A stretch of DNA of 23,617 nt. Source: JASLDZ01 sp964242895. GTDB taxonomy: Bacteria; Pseudomonadota; Alphaproteobacteria; Caulobacterales; Caulobacteraceae. The notes beneath the pieces are model-generated. The model saw nothing but the letters and a program-made list of their open reading frames with translations, did not search any database and was not told where the DNA came from. Position 1 is the first letter of the stretch, and every line of letters starts with the position of its first letter. The DNA lies in contig CAXTBN010000047.1 of the NCBI GenBank assembly GCA_964242895.1, forward strand, positions 1 through 23,617. Direction: 5' to 3'. Shown here piece after piece: positions 9,501-15,505 of this stretch. The translations under genes and the position numbers were made by a program.

Positions 9501-9697
9501 TTGCTGTCGATGGTCACCGCCGCGCCCGGCGCGGTCAGCGTCAGCACGCTTCCTGTCGGGATGGTGACGTCGCCCGCCGAAGAGGTGACGAGCGGCGTGG
9601 AGGAGGACGCGGGGACCGACGTCTGGGCGGAGGCCCCCGAAGCGGCGGCGAGCGCAAGGGGCGCGGCGGCCACGGCGGCGAGCAGGACGGAGCGCAT
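6515..9697 (-). CDS. Classical autotransporter with beta-helix passenger
   Basis: The 1060-residue protein has a signal peptide (MRSVLLAAVAAAPLALAAASGASA), a long Gly/Ser/Thr/Val-rich passenger (about 25-700) and a C-terminal outer-membrane beta-barrel (about 780-1060) ending in the expected aromatic residue (VARFTF). The passenger shows loose repeats with motifs such as G-A-I-T-V and N-x-G-x-I, consistent with a right-handed beta-helix. A linker, AAELGLNTSEASALNGVANGV, precedes the barrel as in many alphaproteobacterial autotransporters. An inserted acidic loop DTDGDGTPDN (about 291-300) resembles a thrombospondin type-3-like calcium-binding motif. No protease triad or lipase motif was seen, so an adhesin or surface-structural role is likely. 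Shine-Dalgarno is poor (GGGTTCCC); the start is set by the signal peptide. Confidence 0.93.
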   Translation of the reverse strand: MRSVLLAAVAAAPLALAAASGASAQTSVPASSSTPLVTSSAGDVTIPTGSVLTLTAPGAAVTIDSNNSFTSAGAITANNVSNATGLLIQGGHTGTVTDAGTITLSEDYTASDTANADGIAEAPFAQGVNRYGIHLIGPGAFNGTINQSAGAITVKGDGSYGVLLEAPLQGDLIVNAPVSVTGDGGGGVVERAGVSGSIAIGGAITVTGARSPGAQDSTAVSLNGDVGGRVGIYSTLTTSGYASLTRPTTTLSLQNVEKTPADVQQGGSAVVIGANVAGGVFVGGLGTATTDTDGDGTPDNQEGSGVITTYGTAPAMVVGAAGRSVTLGNYDTSINPYGLVIHGSISGQGVYDGVTATGLQIGVAGGTVSLSGGLRNAGVITAGAYDADANAVHVLSGATVAQFVNEASIAGSIPASVSAVTARGVLIDAGAQVPYLANAGTINGTAIGDKASVAALVDNSGTLRVINNSGVISTSLTGTTNGSITDPATGTTTAIDLSKNTTGVSLTQAVNPSGAVPSITGDILLGSGVNTVDIAGGTVTGALSLGAASGDVLTVETGGVYTGALSYGGTALAVKVNGGTLSLTAATPLKLSSLDVDPNGVVRFAVDAAAGKTSLLAVSGTANIATGAKIGLNILTTSATQQTLPLVTASQLNIGAIDTSLISTLPFLVSASVSANPTANELDVTIRRRTAAELGLNTSEASALNGVANGVNSRPALASALLGQTTQAGFSSTFRQLLPDRGEGVMRFTEEATRQVGEATGEADEFADAGHVWVQQLVLGFRQDADSSHEQSQAGGYGAAGGFQTDQGPFGAVGVTGMFAIGTTQDKSRPASVQENVTDLEGGAYWRARLGGLRLEARGGGGYLWLHGSRGVSIAAVTDSSGAQTSAAFSSDSKSDRNGYELSGRAGGSYQLDLGRFFVLPQAHVDYFHMNEDAYTESGGGSGVDLSVASRSGSMTSGVGSVEFGARFGSPDAMILRPSLEVGVRDVFDGDTGALTAGFGSASGANAFTLSPLNLKGTNTLAKAKLSVAGRGYDFDFEASGEERSTYKEGAVRAVARFTF

Positions 9698-9792
9698 GGG
9701 AACCCATAGAGTCGGAGGTCGAGAGCGGGCTGCGTCGCCGCCGCGCTAGGCCCTTTCGTGACCCACCCCGGCCCGAATGTTTCAGTCCTGAC

Positions 9793-9811
9793 TCTCGGGG
9801 TCACCCCGAGA
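9793..9811. repeat. Perfect 19-bp palindrome upstream of the autotransporter gene
   Basis: TCTCGGGGT-C-ACCCCGAGA is a perfect dyad with 9-bp arms and one central base, 96 bases upstream of the autotransporter ATG. It could be an operator or a hairpin in the 5' untranslated region. Short GACTCTCG-like words recur around it (about 9790, 9825 and inverted near 9710). Confidence 0.5.
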
Positions 9812-9860
9812 CACAAGCTCGATCGACTCTCGCCGGCGCATGGACCGGCGCAGGGGCCGG

Positions 9861-10124
9861 TCAGGCGACGGGTGCGACAGCACCCGCCCAGCGCACGCCG
9901 TAGAGACGGTCCACGTAGCGCCCCAGAGCGGCCAGGGAACGGTCTTCCTCGCGCGGGCGGATCAGCAGGGCCACCCGACGCCGCGGCGTCGGTGCGCACG
10001 GGACCGGAGCTTCGGTCGCGACGTCCACGGAGGCGATGTGGAAGCCGCGGCGCTCCACGGCCCCGACAAGTCGTCGCAGGGTCGCTTCGCCGGGGTCTAT
10101 GTCGCAGTGGACCAGGTGCGTCAT
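9861..10124 (-). CDS. IlvM-like ACT-domain protein (acetolactate synthase regulatory subunit type)
   Basis: The 87-residue protein equals E. coli IlvM in length and is a single ACT-like domain. It starts with a beta strand, then ATLRRLVGAVERRGFHIASVDV, closely matching the IlvM pattern (L-x-R-V-x-x-V-x-x-R-G-F-x-V), and ends in a second strand pair. IlvM-type subunits bind and activate the catalytic acetolactate synthase subunit in branched-chain amino acid synthesis. No catalytic subunit is adjacent here, so it is an orphan; whether it serves an unlinked enzyme is unknown. TGGAG precedes the ATG by about 8 bases. A terminator-containing structured leader lies 71-274 bases upstream on the same strand, suggesting attenuation. 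A hairpin (9843-9862) overlaps the stop codon but has no T-run. Confidence 0.75.
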   Translation of the reverse strand: MTHLVHCDIDPGEATLRRLVGAVERRGFHIASVDVATEAPVPCAPTPRRRVALLIRPREEDRSLAALGRYVDRLYGVRWAGAVAPVA

Positions 10125-10194
10125 GGCGCACGCTCCATCAGATTGGGCCGCCGCGCGACGAGGGCGTGGCGGGCCGGGTCAGGTTCGGAATGTG

Positions 10195-10221
10195 AAAACC
10201 CCGCTCCGGTCGGGAGCGGGG
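10195..10221 (-). terminator. Intrinsic terminator/attenuator upstream of the IlvM-like gene
   Basis: A 9-bp perfect stem (minus strand CCCCGCTCC 10221-10213 with GGAGCGGGG 10207-10199) with a 5-base loop is followed by TTTT (10198-10195). It stands between a small ORF and the IlvM-like gene, 71 bases before its ATG. Confidence 0.75.
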
Positions 10222-10275
10222 TCCGAGCGATCGGACTTGGCGGACGCCGGCCTAGGCCGGAACGCCGCCCCGCTC
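10195..10275 (-). promoter_or_regulatory. Putative transcription attenuator with competing antiterminator
   Basis: The 5' arm of the terminator (CCCCGCTC, 10221-10214) can instead pair over 8 bp with GAGCGGGG at 10275-10268, located inside the 3' end of the upstream small ORF. The two pairings exclude each other, which is the architecture of a ribosome-mediated attenuator. Two further short palindromes lie between the arms (10221-10236 and 10247-10260). The pairing is seen directly; the regulatory role is inferred. Confidence 0.4.
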
Positions 10276-10398
10276 GGAGGCCGGCGGCGATAGTCGTACG
10301 CCTAGCGTCCTGGCCGGACCGCCGCACGCAAAGGTGCGGCTCCCCTCGACCGTGAGTGCGAGGTTGCGCTTGGATGCGGCGGGCGACGTCGGTGTCAT
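10252..10398 (-). CDS. Small ORF, possible leader peptide (48 aa)
   Basis: An ATG at 10398 has an excellent Shine-Dalgarno (GGGAGG, 5 bases before) and opens a 48-codon frame ending in TAG at 10254-10252. The product (MTPTSPAASKRNLALTV...) resembles nothing I know. Codons 35-39 read CTA GGC GTA CGA CTA (10305-10291): Leu-Gly-Val-Arg-Leu using four codons that are rare in a 70% GC genome, 15 bases before the antiterminator arm. That spacing fits a ribosome stalled on Leu/Val codons leaving the antiterminator free. It may be a regulatory leader peptide for the downstream IlvM-like gene, an ordinary small protein gene, or not translated. The remaining bases of the 10125-10546 gap hold only hairpins (including 10321-10340) and the dyad listed below. 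Confidence 0.4.
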   Translation of the reverse strand: MTPTSPAASKRNLALTVEGSRTFACGGPARTLGVRLSPPASERGGVPA

Positions 10399-10473
10399 GC
10401 GGCCCTCCCGGCTGGTGCTGACGACGTGAGTGGGACACAGCCTCACCCAGAGCGCAATGGTCAGAGACAGATA

Positions 10474-10511
10474 GTTGCGCCAAGAGGAATTGAAGGGCCG
10501 CTTTGCGCAAC
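10474..10511. repeat. Imperfect 11-bp inverted repeat in the esterase/leader intergenic region
   Basis: GTTGCGCCAAG (10474-10484) and CTTTGCGCAAC (10501-10511) are inverted copies with one mismatch, separated by 16 bases. It sits 36 bases after the carboxylesterase stop and 76 bases before the small ORF, so it could be an operator or the 3' hairpin of the esterase mRNA. No T-run follows. Confidence 0.45.
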
Positions 10512-10546
10512 TTCCTGCCGAGCCGTCGCGCGCGGGCGACCGCGCG

Positions 10547-12091
10547 TCAGTGGCCTCCGGTGCGGGCGTTGGCCTCCACGAGGTCCAGGCGCGGCGTCAG
10601 CAGCCCCTGGCGCACCACCTCGGTTCCGGCCGGAGTGAACTCCAGCACGGGGTCGGTCGCGACGTCGTAGCGGGGCCACGCCACGCCGCCCGCCGAGCCC
10701 GGAGCGCCGGTCTTGGCGAAGGCGACCCAGTAGGCGTGGATCGCCTGGGCGACGGCCTGGTCGCCCGCTGAGGCCGCCGGCAGGGTGCGGCCGCCATACT
10801 GCAGCGGCGCGGTGGGCAGGGTCTCGAACACGTAGCTCAGCTCGGAGCCGTGGCCGGCGCCGGGCACGGTGGCCCGCTGCGCCTCCTGCACGTAGGCGAA
10901 GTAGTAGCGCCACACGGGCACGCCGGCCTTCACCTCGTCGCGGGCGAGCGCCCGGTCGGGCTCAGTGATCAAGGTGGCGGTCATGATGTTGAAGGGAGCC
11001 TGCAGCGAACCGCCGAAGGTCTGCACGACCTGCTCGCGCGCCACGCCTTTGATCGAGGCGATCTGATATTCGGGAGCGGCCTGGACTTGCCGGGCGAACA
11101 GGCTCGACTCGAAGCTGTTGCCGCCGAGCATGTAGGGCACCTTCGCCTGGTGGCCCCGGGCGAAGCCGTCGTCGGTGCGCTCGCGGACGGTGGCGCCGTC
11201 GATCATCGGGCGCGGGGCGTCGGCGGCGTCGAGGCCGCCGCCGGGCTTGAGCACGTCCTTGGCCGGCAGCGCGCGCATCCGCGCCGCCGCGTCCGCGCCG
11301 TCGCCGGTGATCCCCAGACCGCTCATGTATGTCGAGCCCGCCTGCGCCATGGCGGCGATGGGTGGGGGATCGATGCGGCCGAAGCTCGACTCGGCGATGG
11401 CCTTGTCGAACAGGCCGCGCGCCTCGGGCGAGATCATCAGGAAGTTGACCGAGATGCCGCCCGCGCTCTCGCCGAACACGGTGACGTTGTGAGGATCGCC
11501 GCCGAAGGCGGCCGCGTTGGCGCGCACCCACTTCAGCGCGGCGATCTGGTCCTGCATGCCGTAGTCGCCGTGGTCGCCGCTCTCCTTGAGCAGCGCCGGG
11601 TGTGCGAACCAGCCGAGGCGGCCCAGGCGGTAGTTCAGGCTGACCAGCACCACGCCGTCCTTGGCGAAGCTGGTCCCGTCGTAGAAGCGCGCCGAGCTCG
11701 CGCCGCCGATGAAGCCGCCGCCGTGGATCCAGACCATCACGGGCAGCTTCTTTCCCGCGCGGTCCGCAGGGGTCCACACGTTGAGGGTCAGGCAGTCCTC
11801 GCTCTGGTTGGGGCCGGCGCCGAAGCCGTCGCCGGTGGCCAGGCACGCCGGGCCGAAGGCGGAGGCGTCGCGCGCGGCCGTCCACTTGGCCGGCGCGGCG
11901 GGCGGCCGCCAGCGCAGCGCGCCGACGGGCGGCGCGGCGTAGGGGATGCCCTTGAACGAGGCCACGCCGTCGGTGACGACGCCCTTGAGCGCGCCGTCGT
12001 GCACCCTCGCCTCGTCGGGCGCCTGCGCCTGCGCCGCTCCGGCCGCGAACAGTCCCAGCGCGGCCACCGCGCCCGTGAGCTTGCCCAGCAT
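10547..12091 (-). CDS. Type-B carboxylesterase, exported
   Basis: The 514-residue alpha/beta-hydrolase of the carboxylesterase/lipase type B family hydrolyses carboxylic esters, probably in the periplasm. A signal peptide (MLGKLTGAVAALGLFAAGAAQAQA) is followed by FKGIPYAAPPVGALRW, EDCLTLNVWTP and the oxyanion-hole motif VWIHGGGF. The nucleophile elbow is GESAGG (Ser209), with Glu328 in GGNSFESS and His414 in GAGHGSE as the rest of the triad. I chose ATG 12091, placed 5 bases after GGGGTGG, over a GTG nine bases upstream. It is last in a same-strand run after the SRPBCC gene (89-base gap). Natural substrate unknown; the GH92 neighbour hints at deacylation of decorated glycans, which is inference. 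Confidence 0.93.
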   Translation of the reverse strand: MLGKLTGAVAALGLFAAGAAQAQAPDEARVHDGALKGVVTDGVASFKGIPYAAPPVGALRWRPPAAPAKWTAARDASAFGPACLATGDGFGAGPNQSEDCLTLNVWTPADRAGKKLPVMVWIHGGGFIGGASSARFYDGTSFAKDGVVLVSLNYRLGRLGWFAHPALLKESGDHGDYGMQDQIAALKWVRANAAAFGGDPHNVTVFGESAGGISVNFLMISPEARGLFDKAIAESSFGRIDPPPIAAMAQAGSTYMSGLGITGDGADAAARMRALPAKDVLKPGGGLDAADAPRPMIDGATVRERTDDGFARGHQAKVPYMLGGNSFESSLFARQVQAAPEYQIASIKGVAREQVVQTFGGSLQAPFNIMTATLITEPDRALARDEVKAGVPVWRYYFAYVQEAQRATVPGAGHGSELSYVFETLPTAPLQYGGRTLPAASAGDQAVAQAIHAYWVAFAKTGAPGSAGGVAWPRYDVATDPVLEFTPAGTEVVRQGLLTPRLDLVEANARTGGH

Positions 12092-12180
12092 CGTCTCCAC
12101 CCCTGTTGTTATCTGCGTTCAGCTTAGCTTCGCACGGGCGGCGCGCGAAGGGGCGGAGGTGTTGCGCGGCCGAAACCGCG

Positions 12181-12660
12181 TCAGGGCTTCTCGGCGACGG
12201 CCTTCATGGTGTCCAGCACGCCCTTGAACTGCTTGGCGCGCCGGTCGCGGTCGGCCGCCTTGGCCTCAGCCGTGGGCAACGTCGAAAGGTCGTAGAACAG
12301 GCTGTAGACGATGCGCGTGCGGGCGCCGTCGACCGGCTGGTACTCCACCGTGCCGTGGTAAGAGTTGGGCGCGAGCGGCTGGGCGTAGGTGTAGCTGTAA
12401 GCCGTCTTGGCCACGAGCACCTCGTCGATGCGGTCGGCGATGCGGCGCACGGCCCCGACCTGGTCCGCCTGGCCCGCGGTGATGACGCAGCTGGTCTTGA
12501 ACCAGGCCCCGATATCGCAGAAGCCGCTCGTCCTACGCATGACCTCGGCGACGGGGCGGGCCACCTCCACCGACTGCACGATGCTGGTGTACTCGGCGGC
12601 CTGAGCGCCGCCGCCCACCGCCACCGCGGCGACGAGCCCGACCCCGATGATCTTCGGCAT
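12181..12660 (-). CDS. Exported SRPBCC-fold protein
   Basis: The 159-residue protein has a signal peptide (MPKIIGVGLVAAVAVGGGAQAAEY). A START/polyketide-cyclase-like (SRPBCC) body follows: SIVQSVEVARPVAEVMRRTSGF at the start, a central beta sheet with VGAVRRIAD and SYTYAQPL, and a long C-terminal helix (RRAKQFKGVLDTMKAV). This fold makes a hydrophobic cavity for lipids or other small ligands. The frame is open up to 12714, but ATG 12660 has AGGAGAGG just before it and gives a proper signal peptide, so I use it. It starts 50 bases after the GH92 stop, probably the same operon. Two cysteines (GFCDI and TSCVI) may form a disulfide. The ligand is unknown. Confidence 0.82.
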   Translation of the reverse strand: MPKIIGVGLVAAVAVGGGAQAAEYTSIVQSVEVARPVAEVMRRTSGFCDIGAWFKTSCVITAGQADQVGAVRRIADRIDEVLVAKTAYSYTYAQPLAPNSYHGTVEYQPVDGARTRIVYSLFYDLSTLPTAEAKAADRDRRAKQFKGVLDTMKAVAEKP

Positions 12661-12710
12661 GACCTCTCCTCCCTGATCCCGCGTCAGCATGGAGGCGGCG
12701 CCCTTCCCTG

Positions 12711-15056
12711 TCATCCCGGGACGTACGGCGTCATCGAGTACGGGCGCTCCGCCGCGGGCGTGACGCGCGTGTCGGGGCGCTCGCCCATGGTGAAGCGCAG
12801 CTCGCCGCCCGCGAGGATCTGGTCGTGGGTGATGAACGCCTTCCCTAGCGGCCGACCGTTCAGCGTCACGCGGCGCACGTAGGGGTGCGCGTCCGACAGT
12901 CCGTCCGCCACGACGGTGAAGGTGCGGCCGTTGGGCAGGGTGATCTCCGCCCGGTCAACGAACGGCCGGCCCAGCACGTACTCGCCCGAGGCGGGCGCCA
13001 CGGGGTAGAAGCCGAAGGCGGTGAACAGCAGCCAGGCGGACATCTGTCCCAGGTCATCATTGCCGACCAGGCCGTCGGGCGCGGGGCGGTACTGCGTGTC
13101 GACGATCTGCTTCAGCCGCGCCTGCGTGCGCCAGGGCGAACCCGCGTAGGCGTAGAGGTAGGCCATGTGGTGGCTCGGCTCGTTGCCGTGCACGTACTGG
13201 CCGATCAGCCCGGCCATGTCCTCGACGGCGCCGTAGTTCTTCGGGTCGACCTTGGCGTCGAAGGTGGCGTCCAGCTTCGCGATGAGCTTGGCGTCGCCGC
13301 CGAGGCCGCGGATCAGGCCGCCCACGTCCTGCGGCTCGTATTCCGTGTACTGCCAGCTGTCGCCCTCGGTGAAGCCGCTCGCGTCGCCCGCGCGCGCCGG
13401 GTCGAACGGTTCGCGGAAGGCGCCGGACGCCAGCTTCGGCCGCGCCCAGCCGGTGGCCGGGTCGAACACGTTGCGCCAGTTCGCCGCCCGCTTGGCGAAG
13501 CGCTCGGCCACGTCGGTGCGGCCGATCTTGGCGGCGGCGCGCGAGATGGACCAGTCGTCGAAGGCGTACTCCAGCGTCTTGGAGACCCCCTCCCCGTCCG
13601 CGTCGACGGGCACGTAGCCGCGATCGATGTAGTCGCCGAGGTGGCCGTAGGGGCGGTAGTCGGCGCTGGCGACCATGGCGTCGAGCGCGGCCTCCTTGTC
13701 GAAGCCCGGCAGGCCCTTGACGATGGCGTCCGCCAGTTCGGGCACGGCGTGGTAGCCGATCATGCACCAGGTCTCGAGGCCGGCGAACTGCCAGATCGGC
13801 AGGATCCCGTACGGGCTCTCCTGCTGCGACGCGACGAGCGAGTTCATCACGTCGGCCGTCCGGCTGAGCGGCTGGATCAGCGTCATGAGCGGCTGCTCGG
13901 CCCGGTAGGTGTCCCAGAGGCTGAAGGAGGAGACGAAGGTGAAGCCGTTGGCCTGGTGCAGCGCGTTGTCCGGCCCGCGGTAGTTCCTGTCACCGTCGGC
14001 GGCGACGCTTGGGGCCATGAGCGCGTGGTACAGGGCGGTGTAGAGGCTGCGCCGCATGGGCGCGGGCGCCTCCACGCGTACGCGGGAGAGCTCGGCGGTC
14101 CAGGCCGCCTCGGCCTCGGCGCGCGTCCTGTCGAAGTCGAACGCGGGGACCTCCTCGTCCATGTTAGAGGCGGCGGCCTGCTCGCTGGCGGGCGACAGCG
14201 CGACCTTGACGGTCAGCGGACCGGCCAGGGCGCCGAAATCGAACACGCCCACGAGGCCGCGGCCCTGGATGAAGGGGATGTCGCGGGCGCTCGTGCCGGG
14301 GCCGGCGAAGCCCTTGTAGGGCGCCTCCGCCGGCTCGCGGTCGTACAGGGCGTGGCCGGTGACGGGCGCGGAGAAGCGCAGCGCGAAGTACAGCTTGCGG
14401 CCGGGCGCCCAGCCGCGCGTCTCGCGCATGCCTGTGATCGTGCCGTCCGGGCGGATGCGTAGCTGCGACCACAGGACCTTGCCCGGGTAGTCGTAGATCG
14501 CGTGACGCAGGTCGAGCAGCACGTGCGCCGGCGCGCCGGCGGGGAAGCTGTAGCGGTGCACGCCCACCCGCGTCGTGGCCGTAAGCTCCGCCTTCACGCC
14601 GGAGTCGGGGAAGCTCACGGCGTAGTAGCCGGGGCTGGCCCGCTCGCCCGCGTGGGTGAACCGCTGGCGGTAGCCGGTGCCGGGGTGGTCCGCCTCGCCG
14701 GGCTCGAGCTTCACCTCGTCGCCCGCGACCGGCATCAGCGACACGTCGCCGAGGTCGGAGTGGCCCGCGCCCGAGAAGTGGGTGTGGCTGAAGCCCTGGA
14801 TCGAGCTGTCCTCGTACCGGTAGCCGGCCGCGTGGGTGTAGGAGGCCGCCCGCTGGCGGAAGTCGCCGACGTAGGTGTCGGGGCTGAGCTGGACCATGCC
14901 GAACGGGACGGTCGCGCCGGGGAAGGTGTGGCCGTCCGTTCCCGTGCCGATGAACGGGTCCACCTGCGCCAGGAGGTCGGCGGCGGGCGGCGGGGCGGCG
15001 CGGGTCGGGTCAGCCGCGAGCAGGAGGATCGCGGCGGCGAGGAACGGTCGGAGCAT
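12711..15056 (-). CDS. GH92 alpha-mannosidase, exported
   Basis: The 781-residue protein is a glycoside hydrolase family 92 enzyme: calcium-dependent, inverting exo-alpha-mannosidases that trim alpha-1,2- and related mannosides. A signal peptide (about residues 1-20) leads into the N-terminal beta-sandwich (VDPFIGTGTDGHTFPGATVPFG; SIQGFSHTHFSGAG) and the (alpha/alpha)6 catalytic domain. Family motifs include ILPIWQFAGLETWCMIGYH, GNEPSHHMAYLYAY (Glu626 is the expected general acid) and GNDDLGQMSAW (Asp667/Asp668 region, the expected base and calcium site). Length is usual for the family. The gene begins 14 bases after the DUF805 stop, so it is likely co-transcribed with it. It is probably periplasmic and may act on mannan or N-glycan fragments; no SusCD-type transporter lies nearby. 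Confidence 0.95.
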   Translation of the reverse strand: MLRPFLAAAILLLAADPTRAAPPPAADLLAQVDPFIGTGTDGHTFPGATVPFGMVQLSPDTYVGDFRQRAASYTHAAGYRYEDSSIQGFSHTHFSGAGHSDLGDVSLMPVAGDEVKLEPGEADHPGTGYRQRFTHAGERASPGYYAVSFPDSGVKAELTATTRVGVHRYSFPAGAPAHVLLDLRHAIYDYPGKVLWSQLRIRPDGTITGMRETRGWAPGRKLYFALRFSAPVTGHALYDREPAEAPYKGFAGPGTSARDIPFIQGRGLVGVFDFGALAGPLTVKVALSPASEQAAASNMDEEVPAFDFDRTRAEAEAAWTAELSRVRVEAPAPMRRSLYTALYHALMAPSVAADGDRNYRGPDNALHQANGFTFVSSFSLWDTYRAEQPLMTLIQPLSRTADVMNSLVASQQESPYGILPIWQFAGLETWCMIGYHAVPELADAIVKGLPGFDKEAALDAMVASADYRPYGHLGDYIDRGYVPVDADGEGVSKTLEYAFDDWSISRAAAKIGRTDVAERFAKRAANWRNVFDPATGWARPKLASGAFREPFDPARAGDASGFTEGDSWQYTEYEPQDVGGLIRGLGGDAKLIAKLDATFDAKVDPKNYGAVEDMAGLIGQYVHGNEPSHHMAYLYAYAGSPWRTQARLKQIVDTQYRPAPDGLVGNDDLGQMSAWLLFTAFGFYPVAPASGEYVLGRPFVDRAEITLPNGRTFTVVADGLSDAHPYVRRVTLNGRPLGKAFITHDQILAGGELRFTMGERPDTRVTPAAERPYSMTPYVPG

Positions 15057-15070
15057 GCGCCCTGCTTAGC

Positions 15071-15505
15071 TCAGGCGACGCGGCTGCTCACCTGCTCGTG
15101 CGGCGGTGGGCCGAAGCGGTTGAAGCGGCGCTCGCCCGGCCACAGCGCCAGGGCGGCCACGCCGCCCGCGGCGAACAGGATCGCGACCGCCTGCGCCGCG
15201 GTGGTGGGCGCCTCGCCGTTGACCGCCACGGCGACCAGGGTCACCGGCCCCGCCGACCACCAGCCCGCCAGCGTCAGGTCGTGCAGCCGCTTGCTCAGCA
15301 AGGGGCAGGCCGTCACCAGCGCCAGGAACCACAGGCCCCAGGAGAGCAGGCCCTCCGCCCCCGCCGCCACCCGGGCGACCACCGCCACCGCGACGCCGGC
15401 CGCCGTAAAGGTGCGCCTGTCGATGCGACCCGCGCCGTTGAGATAAAGCTGCACGAGGTCGAGCCGCCCGCCCCGCGCCCGCGGCGGCGCGGCGGCCGCC
15501 GTCAC
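15071..15505 (-). CDS. DUF805 family membrane protein
   Basis: The 144-residue integral membrane protein carries the DUF805 hallmarks: YLNGAGRIDRRTF near residue 21, KRLHDLTLAGWW (about 72-83) and a C-terminal NRFGPPP. Hydrophobic segments occur at about 35-50, 53-70, 85-96 and 105-122. The GTG start overlaps the pccA stop by four bases (GTGA), implying translational coupling to pccA. DUF805 proteins have no firmly assigned function. Why one should be coupled to a biotin carboxylase gene is unclear, and it may simply be operon packing. Confidence 0.85.
   Translation of the reverse strand: MTAAAAPPRARGGRLDLVQLYLNGAGRIDRRTFTAAGVAVAVVARVAAGAEGLLSWGLWFLALVTACPLLSKRLHDLTLAGWWSAGPVTLVAVAVNGEAPTTAAQAVAILFAAGGVAALALWPGERRFNRFGPPPHEQVSSRVA

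Noticed and set aside
6911..9709. A 932-residue frame antisense to the autotransporter gene
   Set aside because: Composition is Arg/Gly/Ala/His/Val-rich without any recognisable domain, as expected for the antisense of a high-GC gene; the minus-strand autotransporter is unmistakable.
10121..10510. A 129-residue minus-strand frame in the esterase/IlvM intergenic region
   Set aside because: No Shine-Dalgarno, no family resemblance, Arg-rich composition. The 48-codon frame in another phase has a much better ribosome binding site.
12092..12100. GTG start for the carboxylesterase nine bases upstream of the chosen ATG
   Set aside because: The GTG is itself part of the Shine-Dalgarno-like GGGGTGGAG, which is spaced properly for the ATG at 12091.
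12661..12714. Upstream start for the SRPBCC protein, giving 177 residues
   Set aside because: It would precede the signal peptide with 18 charged/polar residues and overlap the GH92 stop; ATG 12660 has AGGAGAGG directly upstream.
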